Shown: piece after piece, positions 36,079-45,015 of the stretch
Numbering within the stretch: the stretch's first letter is position 1
How the letters are laid out: each line of letters opens with the position of its first letter
Assembly (NCBI GenBank): GCA_032251455.1
Contig: JAVVEG010000001.1
Span: forward strand, 186,001-250,000
Direction: 5' to 3'
DNA: 64,000 bases
Source of the DNA: JAVVEG01 sp032251455
GTDB lineage: Bacteria > Pseudomonadota > Gammaproteobacteria > Pseudomonadales > Pseudohongiellaceae
Program-made: the position numbers and the translations under genes
Notes under the pieces: model-generated
Seen by the model: the letters and a program-made list of their open reading frames with translations, nothing else
What the model was told of the DNA's origin: nothing
Database searches by the model: none

Positions 36079-36105
36079 TCAAGGGTGTGCCCCGCAATCT
36101 CCCAA

Positions 36106-36126
36106 AATATATTCCCGGAATATATT
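36106..36126 (+). repeat. 21-base palindrome AATATATTCC-C-GGAATATATT
   Basis: Perfect 10-base arms with a single central base, just after recD. It may be an operator or an AT-rich hairpin that helps end the recCBD transcript; the following CATTTCATT is only loosely T-rich. Confidence 0.55.
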
Positions 36127-36229
36127 CATTTCATTGACGCAAAGTAAAAAAGCTGAGGCGCAAAGTTTTAATCACTTTGTTGCATTTCATGGCTGTAAAT
36201 TGCGTCTTGCCAAACTCGACACATCAATC

Positions 36230-36252
36230 AAATTTATAACAATTATAAATTT
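36230..36252 (+). repeat. Dyad AAATTTATA-ACAAT-TATAAATTT
   Basis: Perfect 9-base arms, 5-base spacer, 161 bases upstream of the receptor ATG. Composition is all A/T in the arms, so chance is more likely than for the palindrome at 36106, but arm length is notable. Confidence 0.45.
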
Positions 36253-36413
36253 AAATATAATTAACTGATCATTTACTGAATGATAAGTAGAAAAAAGATG
36301 AATTACAGGAATTATCCTAAAATCTGGGAAGAATTTACTTCAAACATCGGTATTTATGTTGAGGTATTTTGATTTGACCATTTAGTTAAAACATACCCAG
36401 AGGGAATATAATA

Positions 36414-39218
36414 ATGAAAAGAAATAAGCTCTATCAAAGTATTCACTGCACACCGACATTGGCTGTTTTTCTTGCCACTGCTATTTCATCATCCCCACTC
36501 TTTGCTGCGGAGGAACAAAGAAGGATTGAAGAGGTGATAGTAACTGCAGAGCGTCGCGAGGCATCTGTTCAGGATACGTCAATATCCATTACCGCCTTTT
36601 CAGCTGATTTTCTCGATAGCTTCGGCATTCGCAACCAGAGTGACCTGCAAAACTTCATTCCTGCCACCACCATTCAACCTTACGATGCCACTGTGCGGGG
36701 GGTTGGGCGCAACTTCCGCAATCTTGGTGGTGACCCGGGCATATCGACTTATATGAATGGGGTCTATTCCGAAGACCTTTATACCGCCACTGTAGGCGGG
36801 GGGTTTTGGGATGTAGAGCGCATCGAGGTGCTTCGAGGACCACAGGGCACGCTGTATGGGCGCAATGCAGTCGGTGGAGCAATGAATTTTCTGTATAAAA
36901 AGCCCTCTGATGAATTTGAAGCTGCTTTCAAATCTGTTGCGGGCAATCTGGATACCACGGAAGTCTATGGTATGGTATCAGGCCCGATTATTCCTGATGT
37001 GCTCTCGGCCCGCGTGACCGGGGCATATCGTGAACGTGATGGAGTGGTGGATAATATTGGTATCGGCTCTGATCTGGATAGCCTGGATGAGACCAATACT
37101 ACCGTGTCGCTCAAATATACACCGACTGATGACCTGGAATTCAATGTTCGTGTCAATCGGGCAGTGGTTGACCGGATAATGGGGGGAGCAGGCAACGATG
37201 GTCTGGTGGTTTTAAGTGAACAGGGTACGAGCCAGCGCAACTTTACAGATCAGGTATTCTCTTTTCGACCCATAGATCGCAATCAAACCAATGTTCTGGC
37301 GAACGATTTCTTTGTGCCGAATGCACCGGTTCGTACATTTGCCGATCCTGCCACGGGGGCAGCAATAGAAGCTCAGGCAGTAAGGCCTGGTATTGATCCC
37401 GCCATAGGCTCAACCGTAGGACGTATGAACAACGCTTTCGGGGTCGATCGGAATCCCACGCAGTGTGTGTTTTCGAGCAAGAGCAATATCGATGGCGATG
37501 ATGTTTGTTCCGACACCAATGGCTTCAATAGAGAGGAGTTCGATCAACGTGCGGTGCAATTCGAGACCTCCTGGCAGGCTGCCGATCAATTATCCATAAA
37601 ATATATCTTTGGCTATAACGATTTGCTGTATGAAAGATTTACTGATGATGATCTCACCAGCAGCCTTGATTCGGACAGGCAGTTTTTTGTTGATCATGAA
37701 GCAGAATATCAGTCACATGAATTGCAGTTTTTTTATGATGTCAATGACCGGCTTAGCTTCACTACCGGTCTTTTCTACTATGAAGCACAAATAACCCAGC
37801 GTGGTGATTTCTTTTCCTCGGTAAATGAATCCCGTTTCGCTAATGCAGCGCCAGGTTCTACAGCCATTTTTGGTAGCGCGGCGCCTGATCTGTTCAGCGC
37901 CCGACGGGCGTCAAATGGGCAGAAAGATGTTACCTCAGTTGCGGTAGGCCCCTGGCTTGGTGGCTCTGCTGCCCAGCAGCCCGGGCGGCCGAATCGGCCA
38001 GCAAGCGACTTGTTGTATTGGACAGATACGGAACGCGAAGCCCTGGCCTTCTATACCCAGGGGGTATACGATATTTCGGAAAAATGGACAGCTACCGTCG
38101 GTATACGCTACGCACGCGATGACCTGGATGGGGAAGAGAATCTTTGGCGCTATACCGAACAGGTTCTGGTTCTGCCAAACGATGCCGCAGCCTCACCCAT
38201 AGGTTTGTCGTTGCTCGAATGGAATGTCGGCATTGGCGCTCTTGATCCAAACACCCTGCAACCAACCGGTGCAGCGCCTCTGGCCGTGGCCGGAGTGCCG
38301 CTCACCTTGAATGTGCATCGTCGGCTGAGTCGCCGCGATGAAGAAGTCACCTGGCGGGTCAACTTTGACTATACGCCAACAGCGAATCAACTTCTTTACC
38401 TGTCTGCGACCAAGGGGCACCGTGCCGGTGGATTCAATCTGGTTTTTTTCAGCCAGACCGCAGAGTACGATCCCGAAGAGTTGATTTCCTATGAATTTGG
38501 CTACAAGTCTCAATTCTTCAATAATACGCTGCAATTGAATGGGTCCGTTTACCTGTATGACTATGAAAGTATCCACACCTTTGCGGCAGAACCTTCAATT
38601 GCCGGAGGAACCAGTACTTCGGTGCTTGCCGCTCCCGGCGCTGAAGTCATCGGTATTGAAGGTGAAGTAACCTGGCTTGCCAGCAATCGTCTGACTTTGG
38701 GTGGGAATTTCAGCTATACCCCGAATGAATACGATGAGGATTTCTTCTTGCTAGATACAGCAGATCCGGATCGTCCGGTTTCACTGTTTACTCCAATTTC
38801 TTTCGATCCAGCTGCCGAGGAGAACCCCAATCAGGCGCTCCTGCAGAACATCGAGGGTAATCAGCTGCTGCAGGTGCCGGATTGGAAATTCACAGCCTGG
38901 GGCTCTTATATGCTGCCAATAAGTGGGGGTAACAATATTGAGCTGCTGACTTCTTATTCCTGGATTGACGAGACCTACTCCAGTCCCTTCGAAAAAGAAA
39001 TAGACCGGGCTCCCGCCTATGGTCGTTGGGATGCCCGTGCCACCTGGCAAAGCCGGGGCGGACGCTGGGGGGCTTCGGTCTACATCAATAATATACTTGA
39101 TGAGCTTGGTATCAGGGAAATCGGCCGGACTGGTGAAGAGGAAGGATTTCGTCGGGCAGCACAACTTACGGAGAGACGCCTGTATGGCTTGGAGCTTAGT
39201 TTGAATTTTGGACAATAA
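36414..39218 (+). CDS. TonB-dependent outer-membrane receptor (substrate unknown)
   Basis: A 934-residue outer-membrane gated barrel that uses TonB energy to import a ligand. The signal peptide ends near LFAAEEQ (about residue 32). A TonB box IEEVIVTA follows, then the plug with VERIEVLRGPQGTLYGRNAVGGAMNFLYKKP. The remainder has alternating barrel strands and long loops, one with a Cys pair (PTQCVFSS and DDVCSDT). The last strand is RRLYGLELSLNFGQ. The style is that of the large receptor family expanded in marine gammaproteobacteria and sphingomonads, whose ligands vary widely. No transporter, TonB/ExbB, sigma factor or enzyme lies beside it, so the ligand cannot be guessed. Confidence 0.93.
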   Translation: MKRNKLYQSIHCTPTLAVFLATAISSSPLFAAEEQRRIEEVIVTAERREASVQDTSISITAFSADFLDSFGIRNQSDLQNFIPATTIQPYDATVRGVGRNFRNLGGDPGISTYMNGVYSEDLYTATVGGGFWDVERIEVLRGPQGTLYGRNAVGGAMNFLYKKPSDEFEAAFKSVAGNLDTTEVYGMVSGPIIPDVLSARVTGAYRERDGVVDNIGIGSDLDSLDETNTTVSLKYTPTDDLEFNVRVNRAVVDRIMGGAGNDGLVVLSEQGTSQRNFTDQVFSFRPIDRNQTNVLANDFFVPNAPVRTFADPATGAAIEAQAVRPGIDPAIGSTVGRMNNAFGVDRNPTQCVFSSKSNIDGDDVCSDTNGFNREEFDQRAVQFETSWQAADQLSIKYIFGYNDLLYERFTDDDLTSSLDSDRQFFVDHEAEYQSHELQFFYDVNDRLSFTTGLFYYEAQITQRGDFFSSVNESRFANAAPGSTAIFGSAAPDLFSARRASNGQKDVTSVAVGPWLGGSAAQQPGRPNRPASDLLYWTDTEREALAFYTQGVYDISEKWTATVGIRYARDDLDGEENLWRYTEQVLVLPNDAAASPIGLSLLEWNVGIGALDPNTLQPTGAAPLAVAGVPLTLNVHRRLSRRDEEVTWRVNFDYTPTANQLLYLSATKGHRAGGFNLVFFSQTAEYDPEELISYEFGYKSQFFNNTLQLNGSVYLYDYESIHTFAAEPSIAGGTSTSVLAAPGAEVIGIEGEVTWLASNRLTLGGNFSYTPNEYDEDFFLLDTADPDRPVSLFTPISFDPAAEENPNQALLQNIEGNQLLQVPDWKFTAWGSYMLPISGGNNIELLTSYSWIDETYSSPFEKEIDRAPAYGRWDARATWQSRGGRWGASVYINNILDELGIREIGRTGEEEGFRRAAQLTERRLYGLELSLNFGQ

Positions 39219-39226
39219 GTTGTTTT

Positions 39227-39262
39227 GGCCCGATCATTTTCTTCAACAAGAATGATCGGGCC
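39227..39262. terminator. Convergent hairpin between TonB receptor and DjlA-like gene
   Basis: GGCCCGATCATT (39227-39238) and AATGATCGGGCC (39251-39262) form a perfect 12-base stem with extra pairing in the loop (TTCTT/AAGAA). It lies between two convergent genes. A clean T-run is missing on both strands, but the stem strength and place favour a bidirectional terminator. Confidence 0.65.
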
Positions 39263-39282
39263 TGTTCGACAGCGTTTTTCAA

Positions 39283-40125
39283 TTAACTGCTCGAAGCGGA
39301 TTTGCGCGCCTGCCTGATGAGATCATAGGCGCCGGCTATCTCACTGGTTTTGCGTTCGGCCATGGCGCGCATGCTTTCGGGCAGACCCTGGCTGGCCAGC
39401 TTGTCCGGGTGGTTTTCATTCATCAATTTACGGTAGGCTCGTTTCAGCTCGGCATCGCTTGCTGTGGCAGTAAGCCCCAGTATTTTGTAGGCATTGCTCA
39501 ATTCCTGTTGCGGATTGTGGCGTGCGCCCCGGCCCTTGCCCAGCAGCATGGCCTCCAGTTGCTCAACCTGGGCTTCAGGCAAGCCCAGACCTCTGGCAAT
39601 ATGCAGCAGCATTTGGTGTTCAGCCGGGTGAAGCTGGCCATCAGCTGCGATGGCGGAAATTTGCAGTTGCAGAAACATCTGCAGCAAGGCCGGATGGCCG
39701 CGGCTCAACTGACGAAATCTGGCCAATTCAGCATCGAGGTCGAAACCGGCGCTCTTGCCGCGGTTGAAGGCAGCGATTGCCCGCTCACGCAAGGGCTGGG
39801 ACAGGTGCAGTTGATTGAACATGCCTTCCGCAGCCTGAATTTCATTGCGGGTGACAACACCATCGGCCTTGCACAAGGCACCCATGACCGCGAACATCGA
39901 ATCCAGAAAGCCTGACTGAATTCCGGCCAGACCAGCTCCGGCCTGCTGTTTCAGGTAGGCAGTCAACATCAGCGCGGCAATGGCACCCAGAATGAATCCG
40001 GGTGCGCCTCCGAACATAAGGCCGACAAATCCACCCACCAGGATAGGGATCAATATCTCTCTCCAAATCAGGATCAAACAAACAGCTGTGCTGACAGCGG
40101 TGATGAAAAGGGCGGAGTATACCAT
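39283..40125 (-). CDS. djlA: DjlA-like membrane-anchored J-domain co-chaperone
   Basis: A 280-residue inner-membrane co-chaperone for DnaK. N-terminal hydrophobic segments (about 3-57, with a Gly-rich GGFVGLMFGGAPGFILGAI) anchor it. A TerB-like all-helical domain spans about 70-175 (FAVMGALCKADGVVTRNEI; IAADGQLHPAEHQML). A C-terminal J-domain has the HPD motif in YRKLMNENHPDKL. E. coli DjlA is 271 residues with the same order. It is divergent from proA. Confidence 0.92.
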   Translation of the reverse strand: MVYSALFITAVSTAVCLILIWREILIPILVGGFVGLMFGGAPGFILGAIAALMLTAYLKQQAGAGLAGIQSGFLDSMFAVMGALCKADGVVTRNEIQAAEGMFNQLHLSQPLRERAIAAFNRGKSAGFDLDAELARFRQLSRGHPALLQMFLQLQISAIAADGQLHPAEHQMLLHIARGLGLPEAQVEQLEAMLLGKGRGARHNPQQELSNAYKILGLTATASDAELKRAYRKLMNENHPDKLASQGLPESMRAMAERKTSEIAGAYDLIRQARKSASSS

Positions 40126-40136
40126 TTCAGGTTTCT

Positions 40137-40166
40137 TTGTCAGCCTGCCGGTGCTGGCGCTATAAT
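40137..40166 (+). promoter_or_regulatory. Strong candidate sigma-70 promoter of proA
   Basis: TTGTCA (five of six) and a perfect TATAAT, 18-base spacer, about 30 bases before the proA ATG. It would drive the long proA-nadD-rsfS-rlmH run. Confidence 0.7.
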
Positions 40167-40196
40167 GCGCGACTTGTTATCGCGACGGCGGGTTCG

Positions 40197-41462
40197 ATGG
40201 ATATGTCTCAGATCACTACCTATATGCAAACCCTGGGGCGGCAGGCGCGGGAGGCTTCCCGAATCATGGCCAGTGCCAGTACTGCCCAGAAGAATGCCGC
40301 CCTGTTTGCGATTGCAGAAAGCATTGAAAAAAACGCGGCGGGTCTGCTTGCTGCCAATGCGCTGGATATGGATGCGGGGCAGAAGAAAGGCCTGGATGCG
40401 GCTGTGCTCGACCGGCTTGCACTTGACCCCTCCCGTATCAAGGCCATGCTTGCGGGCCTGATGCAGGTTGCCGGCCTGAAGGATCCTGTGGGCGCAATCA
40501 GTGAGCTGAGTTATCAGCCCAGTGGTATCCAGGTGGGCAGGATGCAGGTGCCTCTGGGGGTGGTCGGCATCATCTATGAATCACGTCCCAACGTGACCTG
40601 TGAGGCCGCCAGTCTGTGCCTGAAATCCGGGAATGCCACCATACTGCGGGGCGGTTCGGAGGCCTTGCATTCAAATCAGGCCATTGCCGAATGCATTGGC
40701 GCGGGTTTGGTTTCTGCCGGTCTGCCTGCGACCGCAGTTCAAGTGGTTGCGACCACCGACCGGGAAGCCGTTGGCAAATTGATCAGCATGCCGGACTATG
40801 TGGATGTCATTGTCCCCAGAGGGGGCAAGAGTCTGATTGCCCGCATCTCGGCTGAAGCGAAAGTCCCGGTGATCAAACATCTGGATGGCAATTGCCATGT
40901 CTATATCGATGACCGGGCGGACAGGGACAAGGCCATCAGCATTGCTGTCAATGCCAAGACGCAGCGCTATGGGACCTGTAACACCATGGAAACCCTGTTG
41001 GTCGCTGCAGCTGTCGCCGTCGAGGTGTTGCCGGAACTCGGTAAGCGCTTCCAGGAACACGGGGTTGAGCTGCGTGGCTGCGAGCAGACCTGCCAGTTGC
41101 TGGATCAGGCCAGGCTTGCCAGTGAAGCAGATTGGTATGAGGAGTATCTGGGGCCGATATTGGCGATAAAAGTGGTCAATGGTCTGGAGGAGGCTATTGC
41201 GCATATCAATAAATACAGCTCGGCTCATACGGAGAGCATTGTGACCGAGGACATCGGGCGGGCGCAGCAGTTTCTGCGGGAAGTGGATTCCAGCTCGGTC
41301 ATGGTCAATGCCTCGACCCGCTTTGCCGATGGTTTTGAATACGGCCTGGGTGCCGAGATTGGGATTTCCACCGATAAGCTGCATGCCCGTGGGCCGGTGG
41401 GCCTGGAAGGTCTGACTTCCCGTAAGTACATCGTTATCGGCGACGGGCATATTCGCACATGA
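40197..41462 (+). CDS. proA: Gamma-glutamyl phosphate reductase
   Basis: NADPH-dependent reduction of gamma-glutamyl phosphate to glutamate semialdehyde, second step of proline synthesis. It has 421 residues from ATG at 40197 (a second ATG at 40203 is equally possible). Landmarks: GVVGIIYESRPNVTCEAASLCLKSGNA, VIVPRGGKSLI, and the catalytic cysteine region RYGTCNTMETLL. The ending SRKYIVIGDGHIR is typical. proB is not in the window. The stop overlaps nadD by four bases. Confidence 0.97.
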   Translation: MDMSQITTYMQTLGRQAREASRIMASASTAQKNAALFAIAESIEKNAAGLLAANALDMDAGQKKGLDAAVLDRLALDPSRIKAMLAGLMQVAGLKDPVGAISELSYQPSGIQVGRMQVPLGVVGIIYESRPNVTCEAASLCLKSGNATILRGGSEALHSNQAIAECIGAGLVSAGLPATAVQVVATTDREAVGKLISMPDYVDVIVPRGGKSLIARISAEAKVPVIKHLDGNCHVYIDDRADRDKAISIAVNAKTQRYGTCNTMETLLVAAAVAVEVLPELGKRFQEHGVELRGCEQTCQLLDQARLASEADWYEEYLGPILAIKVVNGLEEAIAHINKYSSAHTESIVTEDIGRAQQFLREVDSSSVMVNASTRFADGFEYGLGAEIGISTDKLHARGPVGLEGLTSRKYIVIGDGHIRT

Positions 41463-42142
41463 ATCCACGTATTGGATTCATGGGTGGCATGTTCGATCCG
41501 GTGCATTGCGGTCATCTGCAAGTGGCAAGACAGGTCGTGCGACGTCTGCAACTGCAACGCCTGCATCTGATCCCCTGTGCGGTGCCCAATCATCGGCAGG
41601 GTGCTGTTGCATCCGCTGCGGACAGGGTGGCGATGCTGAAACTGGCAAGCCAACACGATTCGCAACTGCTGGTGGATGAGAGGGAGCTGCAACGTGCTGG
41701 AGTTTCCTACACAATCGATACCGTTATCTCATTGCGCGCCGAATTCACGGACGCTGCCCTGGTCATGGTACAGGGCATGGACAGCTTTGCCAGTCTTCCC
41801 CAGTGGCACCGCTGGCGTGAAATTCTTCAGTATTGCCATCTTTGCGTAGTCAGCAGGCCAGGAAGCAACAACACCCCCTTGAGCCCTGAGTTGCAGACCT
41901 TGTTGCAAGAGCGCAGCTGCAATGACGAGGCTGCGTTGTTTGCCAGGGCAGCGGGCCTTGTCTTCGTGATCGATGACCTGGCGCTGGATGTAGCTTCCAG
42001 CGGAATCAGACAGTTGACTGCCGATTCGCGCCTTAACAGTGGTATGCTACCTGCCGAGGTGGTCGACTATATCGCGACACATCATTTGTATCTTCAGGAG
42101 GGGCTTCTGGAGCAGTCTGAACAACAGGAAAAAGAGGAATAG
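41459..42142 (+). CDS. nadD: Nicotinate-nucleotide adenylyltransferase
   Basis: Converts nicotinate mononucleotide and ATP to nicotinate adenine dinucleotide in NAD synthesis. It has 227 residues. The nucleotidyltransferase motif is GFMGGMFDPVHCGHL (methionine where Thr or Ser is usual). The second motif is in DVASSGIRQL, corresponding to ISSTxIR. ATG overlaps the proA stop; rsfS begins directly after its stop. Confidence 0.96.
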   Translation: MNPRIGFMGGMFDPVHCGHLQVARQVVRRLQLQRLHLIPCAVPNHRQGAVASAADRVAMLKLASQHDSQLLVDERELQRAGVSYTIDTVISLRAEFTDAALVMVQGMDSFASLPQWHRWREILQYCHLCVVSRPGSNNTPLSPELQTLLQERSCNDEAALFARAAGLVFVIDDLALDVASSGIRQLTADSRLNSGMLPAEVVDYIATHHLYLQEGLLEQSEQQEKEE

Positions 42143-42493
42143 ATGAGCCTGGACTCACACGTATTATCCCGATTGGCAACAAGTGCGCTGGACGATATCA
42201 AGGCGCGTGACGTAGTGTGTCTGGAGGTGGCTGAATTGACTCCGATGGCGGATTACATGGTCATCGCCACAGGCAATTCAAGCACTCATGTGAAGGCGCT
42301 GGCTGATGAGGTCATTCATCAGGTCAAGGAGGCTGGAGGAACAGTCCGGGGCACTGAAGGCAGATTGCAGGCCGAGTGGGTGCTGGTTGATCTGGGTTCC
42401 GTCGTGGTACACATCATGTTGGCGCCAACCAGAGCCCTGTACAGCCTGGAAGATTTATGGAATTTTGGCGCCACTGACCGGCATGAAAATTAG
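42143..42493 (+). CDS. rsfS: Ribosomal silencing factor RsfS
   Basis: A 116-residue protein that binds L14 and prevents subunit joining in starvation. The conserved core ARDVVCLEV, MADYMVIATGNSSTHVKALADEV, GTEGRLQAEWVLVDLGSVVVHIM and YSLEDLW is complete. Its stop overlaps rlmH by 11 bases. Confidence 0.96.
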   Translation: MSLDSHVLSRLATSALDDIKARDVVCLEVAELTPMADYMVIATGNSSTHVKALADEVIHQVKEAGGTVRGTEGRLQAEWVLVDLGSVVVHIMLAPTRALYSLEDLWNFGATDRHEN

Positions 42494-42953
42494 GCTGCTA
42501 TCCGTAGGAACAAGAATGCCGGACTGGGTGGATAAAGGGTTCGCCGAGTACAGCAGGCGCTTGCCAGCAGAATTTGCACTCAGTTGTGAAGAAGTGGCAC
42601 TGGCCAGGCGGGGTAAGAGCAGTGATATCAATCAGGCCAGATATAAGGAAGGAGAGCTGCTGCTGAACAAGGTAAAGCCAGGCGAGTTTCTGGTGGCGCT
42701 CGATGTTCAGGGCAGACAACTGAGCACCAGTGAATTGGCGGAAAAACTGGATGCCATTCGCCAGGATGGTCGGCATCTGGCTCTGCTGGTCGGGGGACCT
42801 GATGGGCTGGCACCGGATTGCCTGCAGCAAGCTGATGAAAAATGGTCACTTTCGGCATTAACTTTACCCCATCCATTGGTTAGAATTGTGGTGGCTGAAC
42901 AGATATACCGTGCCTGGACCTTGTTGAACGGACACCCCTATCATCGCAGCTGA
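42483..42953 (+). CDS. rlmH: 23S rRNA (pseudouridine-1915-N3)-methyltransferase RlmH
   Basis: SPOUT methyltransferase acting on pseudouridine 1915 in helix 69 of 23S rRNA. It has 156 residues from ATG at 42483 (MKIRLLSVGTRMPDWVDKGF), standard length; a longer frame from 42306 lies inside rsfS and is rejected. SAM-site motifs LLVGGPDGL and LPHPLVRIVVAEQIYRAW are intact. Confidence 0.96.
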   Translation: MKIRLLSVGTRMPDWVDKGFAEYSRRLPAEFALSCEEVALARRGKSSDINQARYKEGELLLNKVKPGEFLVALDVQGRQLSTSELAEKLDAIRQDGRHLALLVGGPDGLAPDCLQQADEKWSLSALTLPHPLVRIVVAEQIYRAWTLLNGHPYHRS

Positions 42954-43030
42954 TGGTAAAACTATCTGTTGATCTGATTGTCCAAAGAAAAATGATCTAC
43001 AAATTAATTCAATGCATATGATGGTAGAGC

Positions 43031-44977
43031 ATGGCAGAGCAATTCAAACTGGATGATCATGAACGGGAAACCCGGATTTTCCATCGGCGAATGCTGGTGG
43101 CGGGTGTTCTGATTGCCCTGTTGCTTTCAGCCCTGGTGGCATGGATGGTCAACCTTCAGGTCTACCGCTATGATTATTTTGCCGCACGCTCCGATGGTAA
43201 CCGCCTGCACTCCCAGTATGTTGCACCCAACCGTGGGCTTATATACGACAGTAACGGCATCCTGCTTGCCGAAAACAGACCCATTTTCAACCTGACTGTG
43301 GTGCGCGAATCAGCTCGTGATTTTGAAAATTCCGTGGATCTGTTGCAGACTCTGATTGCACTTACTCCAGAAGACATGGAGTCTTATCGGGCCAGGCAGG
43401 ATCGCCGTCCGGTCCCGCATTCCTCCGTACCCATACGTTATCAGCTGAGTGAGGCAGAAATTGCCAGTGTAGCGGTCAACCAGCACCTGTTGCCCGGTTT
43501 CGCCATCGAGGCGCAACTGGTCAGACACTACCCACTGAAAGGCACTGCCGCTCATGCTCTGGGCTATGTGTCAGAGATCAATCGGGAAGAATTGCAGGCC
43601 ATGGCGGAAGAGGTGGCCCGAAATTACCGGGGTACCAACCAGATTGGCAAGACCGGGGTGGAAAAAACCTATGAGTCACTGCTGCATGGGCAGGTGGGCT
43701 ACGAGACGGTGGAAAAGAACAATCGTGGTCAGGTAACGCGTATTCTTGACCGAACCGATCCTGTCCCGGGGCAGGACATCATGCTGCATATGGATGCGCA
43801 GTTACAGCTAGCTGCCGAAAGGGCGCTGGGTGATCGACGTGGTGCCATTGTTGCCATTGACCCGCAGACTGGCGGGATACTGGCCATGCTCAGCAAGCCG
43901 GATTATGACCCCAATATGTTCGTGACCGGCATCAGCCGCAATGAACTCAATGCACTCAACAGCTCTAGCTATTCCCCCCTGTTCAACCGGGCCATCAGCT
44001 CGCGGGTACCTGGCTCCACCATCAAGCCGTTCATTGGTCTGGCGGGTCTGTATCACGAGGTAATTACGCCGGAAACCACGATTTTCGACCGCGGTTACTA
44101 TTCTCTGCCGGGCCGTTCTCGCCCTTATTATGACTGGACCTGGTGGGTGGATAAATCCGGTCATGGTGAGATCGATCTGAGGCGAGCCATCTACCAGTCC
44201 TGCAACACCTATTTTCAGACCGTTGCGGTTGAGCTGGGTATTGACCGTATTCATGACTATCTGCGCAGTTTTGGTTTCGGCAGTAACAGGAGTCTGGATA
44301 TTCCTGAAGCAAGCGCCGGGATTACGCCTTCCCGGGCCTGGAAAATGGAAAACCGGGGCGAGCCCTGGTATGCGGGAGAGACTCCCTTCGAAGGCATAGG
44401 CAATGGTATTTTCCAGGCCACAACACTGCAGATGGCCAGTGCAGCTGCCACCCTGGCCAATCATGGTGTGTTCAAGGCCCCAAGAATGCTGAAAGCGGTC
44501 AAGGATGAATCCGGAGAAATGAAAGCAGCAGTTTTTAATGAGAGCAATACGCTGCAACCGATGCTGCCTTCGGCTGAGTATGTCGCCCTGGTCAGAAACG
44601 CCATGGTCGATACCACCAGCAAACCCTATGATCGTGAACACAGGCGCCATGAAGGCACAGCCTATCCCTTTATCGAGGCCCACGAGCACCTGGCCTACCC
44701 TATGGCCGGCAAGTCGGGTACGGCGCAGGTAGTCGAGTTCCAGGTGGATGCAGCCGGGAATCGTGACAATGCAGAAATTGAGGAGCGGTTTCGCAATCAC
44801 GCCATGTTCATTGCCTTCGAGGCGACTGAAAAATCACGTATTGCCGTTGCTGTCTATGTCGAAAATGGGGAGGGCGGCAGCTCTGTAGGAGGCCCTTTGG
44901 CCCGGGAAGTCATGGATGCCTACCTGATACCCAGGATTGCCGCAGAGCCCAAGCTGGAGCTGACGGCAACCCCTTGA
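43031..44977 (+). CDS. mrdA: Penicillin-binding protein 2 (elongasome transpeptidase)
   Basis: Class B transpeptidase that crosslinks peptidoglycan during lateral growth, partner of RodA. It has 648 residues: a short cytoplasmic N-terminus, one helix (LVAGVLIALLLSALVAWMVNL), the pedestal domain with NRLHSQYVAPNRGLIYDSNG, and the transpeptidase with STIK (PGSTIKPFIGL), SCN (IYQSCNTYF) and KSGT (AGKSGTAQVVE). Serine of STIK is the beta-lactam target. 77 bases separate it from rlmH. Confidence 0.97.
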   Translation: MAEQFKLDDHERETRIFHRRMLVAGVLIALLLSALVAWMVNLQVYRYDYFAARSDGNRLHSQYVAPNRGLIYDSNGILLAENRPIFNLTVVRESARDFENSVDLLQTLIALTPEDMESYRARQDRRPVPHSSVPIRYQLSEAEIASVAVNQHLLPGFAIEAQLVRHYPLKGTAAHALGYVSEINREELQAMAEEVARNYRGTNQIGKTGVEKTYESLLHGQVGYETVEKNNRGQVTRILDRTDPVPGQDIMLHMDAQLQLAAERALGDRRGAIVAIDPQTGGILAMLSKPDYDPNMFVTGISRNELNALNSSSYSPLFNRAISSRVPGSTIKPFIGLAGLYHEVITPETTIFDRGYYSLPGRSRPYYDWTWWVDKSGHGEIDLRRAIYQSCNTYFQTVAVELGIDRIHDYLRSFGFGSNRSLDIPEASAGITPSRAWKMENRGEPWYAGETPFEGIGNGIFQATTLQMASAAATLANHGVFKAPRMLKAVKDESGEMKAAVFNESNTLQPMLPSAEYVALVRNAMVDTTSKPYDREHRRHEGTAYPFIEAHEHLAYPMAGKSGTAQVVEFQVDAAGNRDNAEIEERFRNHAMFIAFEATEKSRIAVAVYVENGEGGSSVGGPLAREVMDAYLIPRIAAEPKLELTATP

Positions 44978-45015
44978 ATAAAAACGGATATTCCCGTTAG
45001 CCCGATGAGATACCC

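Larger units (their letters stand above)
36079..36413. other. AT-rich intergenic region recD-TonB receptor
   Basis: 335 bases without a supported gene, strongly AT-rich from about 36220. It holds three inverted repeats: 36106-36126, CAAAGT/ACTTTG at 36161-36179, and 36230-36252. A 24-codon open frame (36298-36372) lacks a ribosome-binding site and is not called. TTGACC at 36374 could be a -35 but no -10 matches. GAGGGA lies 9 bases before the receptor ATG. The promoter could not be fixed, and no clear Fur box was seen. Confidence 0.7.

Noticed and set aside
36298..36372. 24-codon open frame in the TonB receptor leader
   Set aside because: No ribosome-binding site and no leader-peptide features such as a codon run; expected by chance in AT-rich DNA.
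36200..36413. Possible Fur box before the TonB receptor
   Set aside because: GATAA-like words occur but never as the hexamer repeats of a Fur site; AT richness makes single words meaningless.
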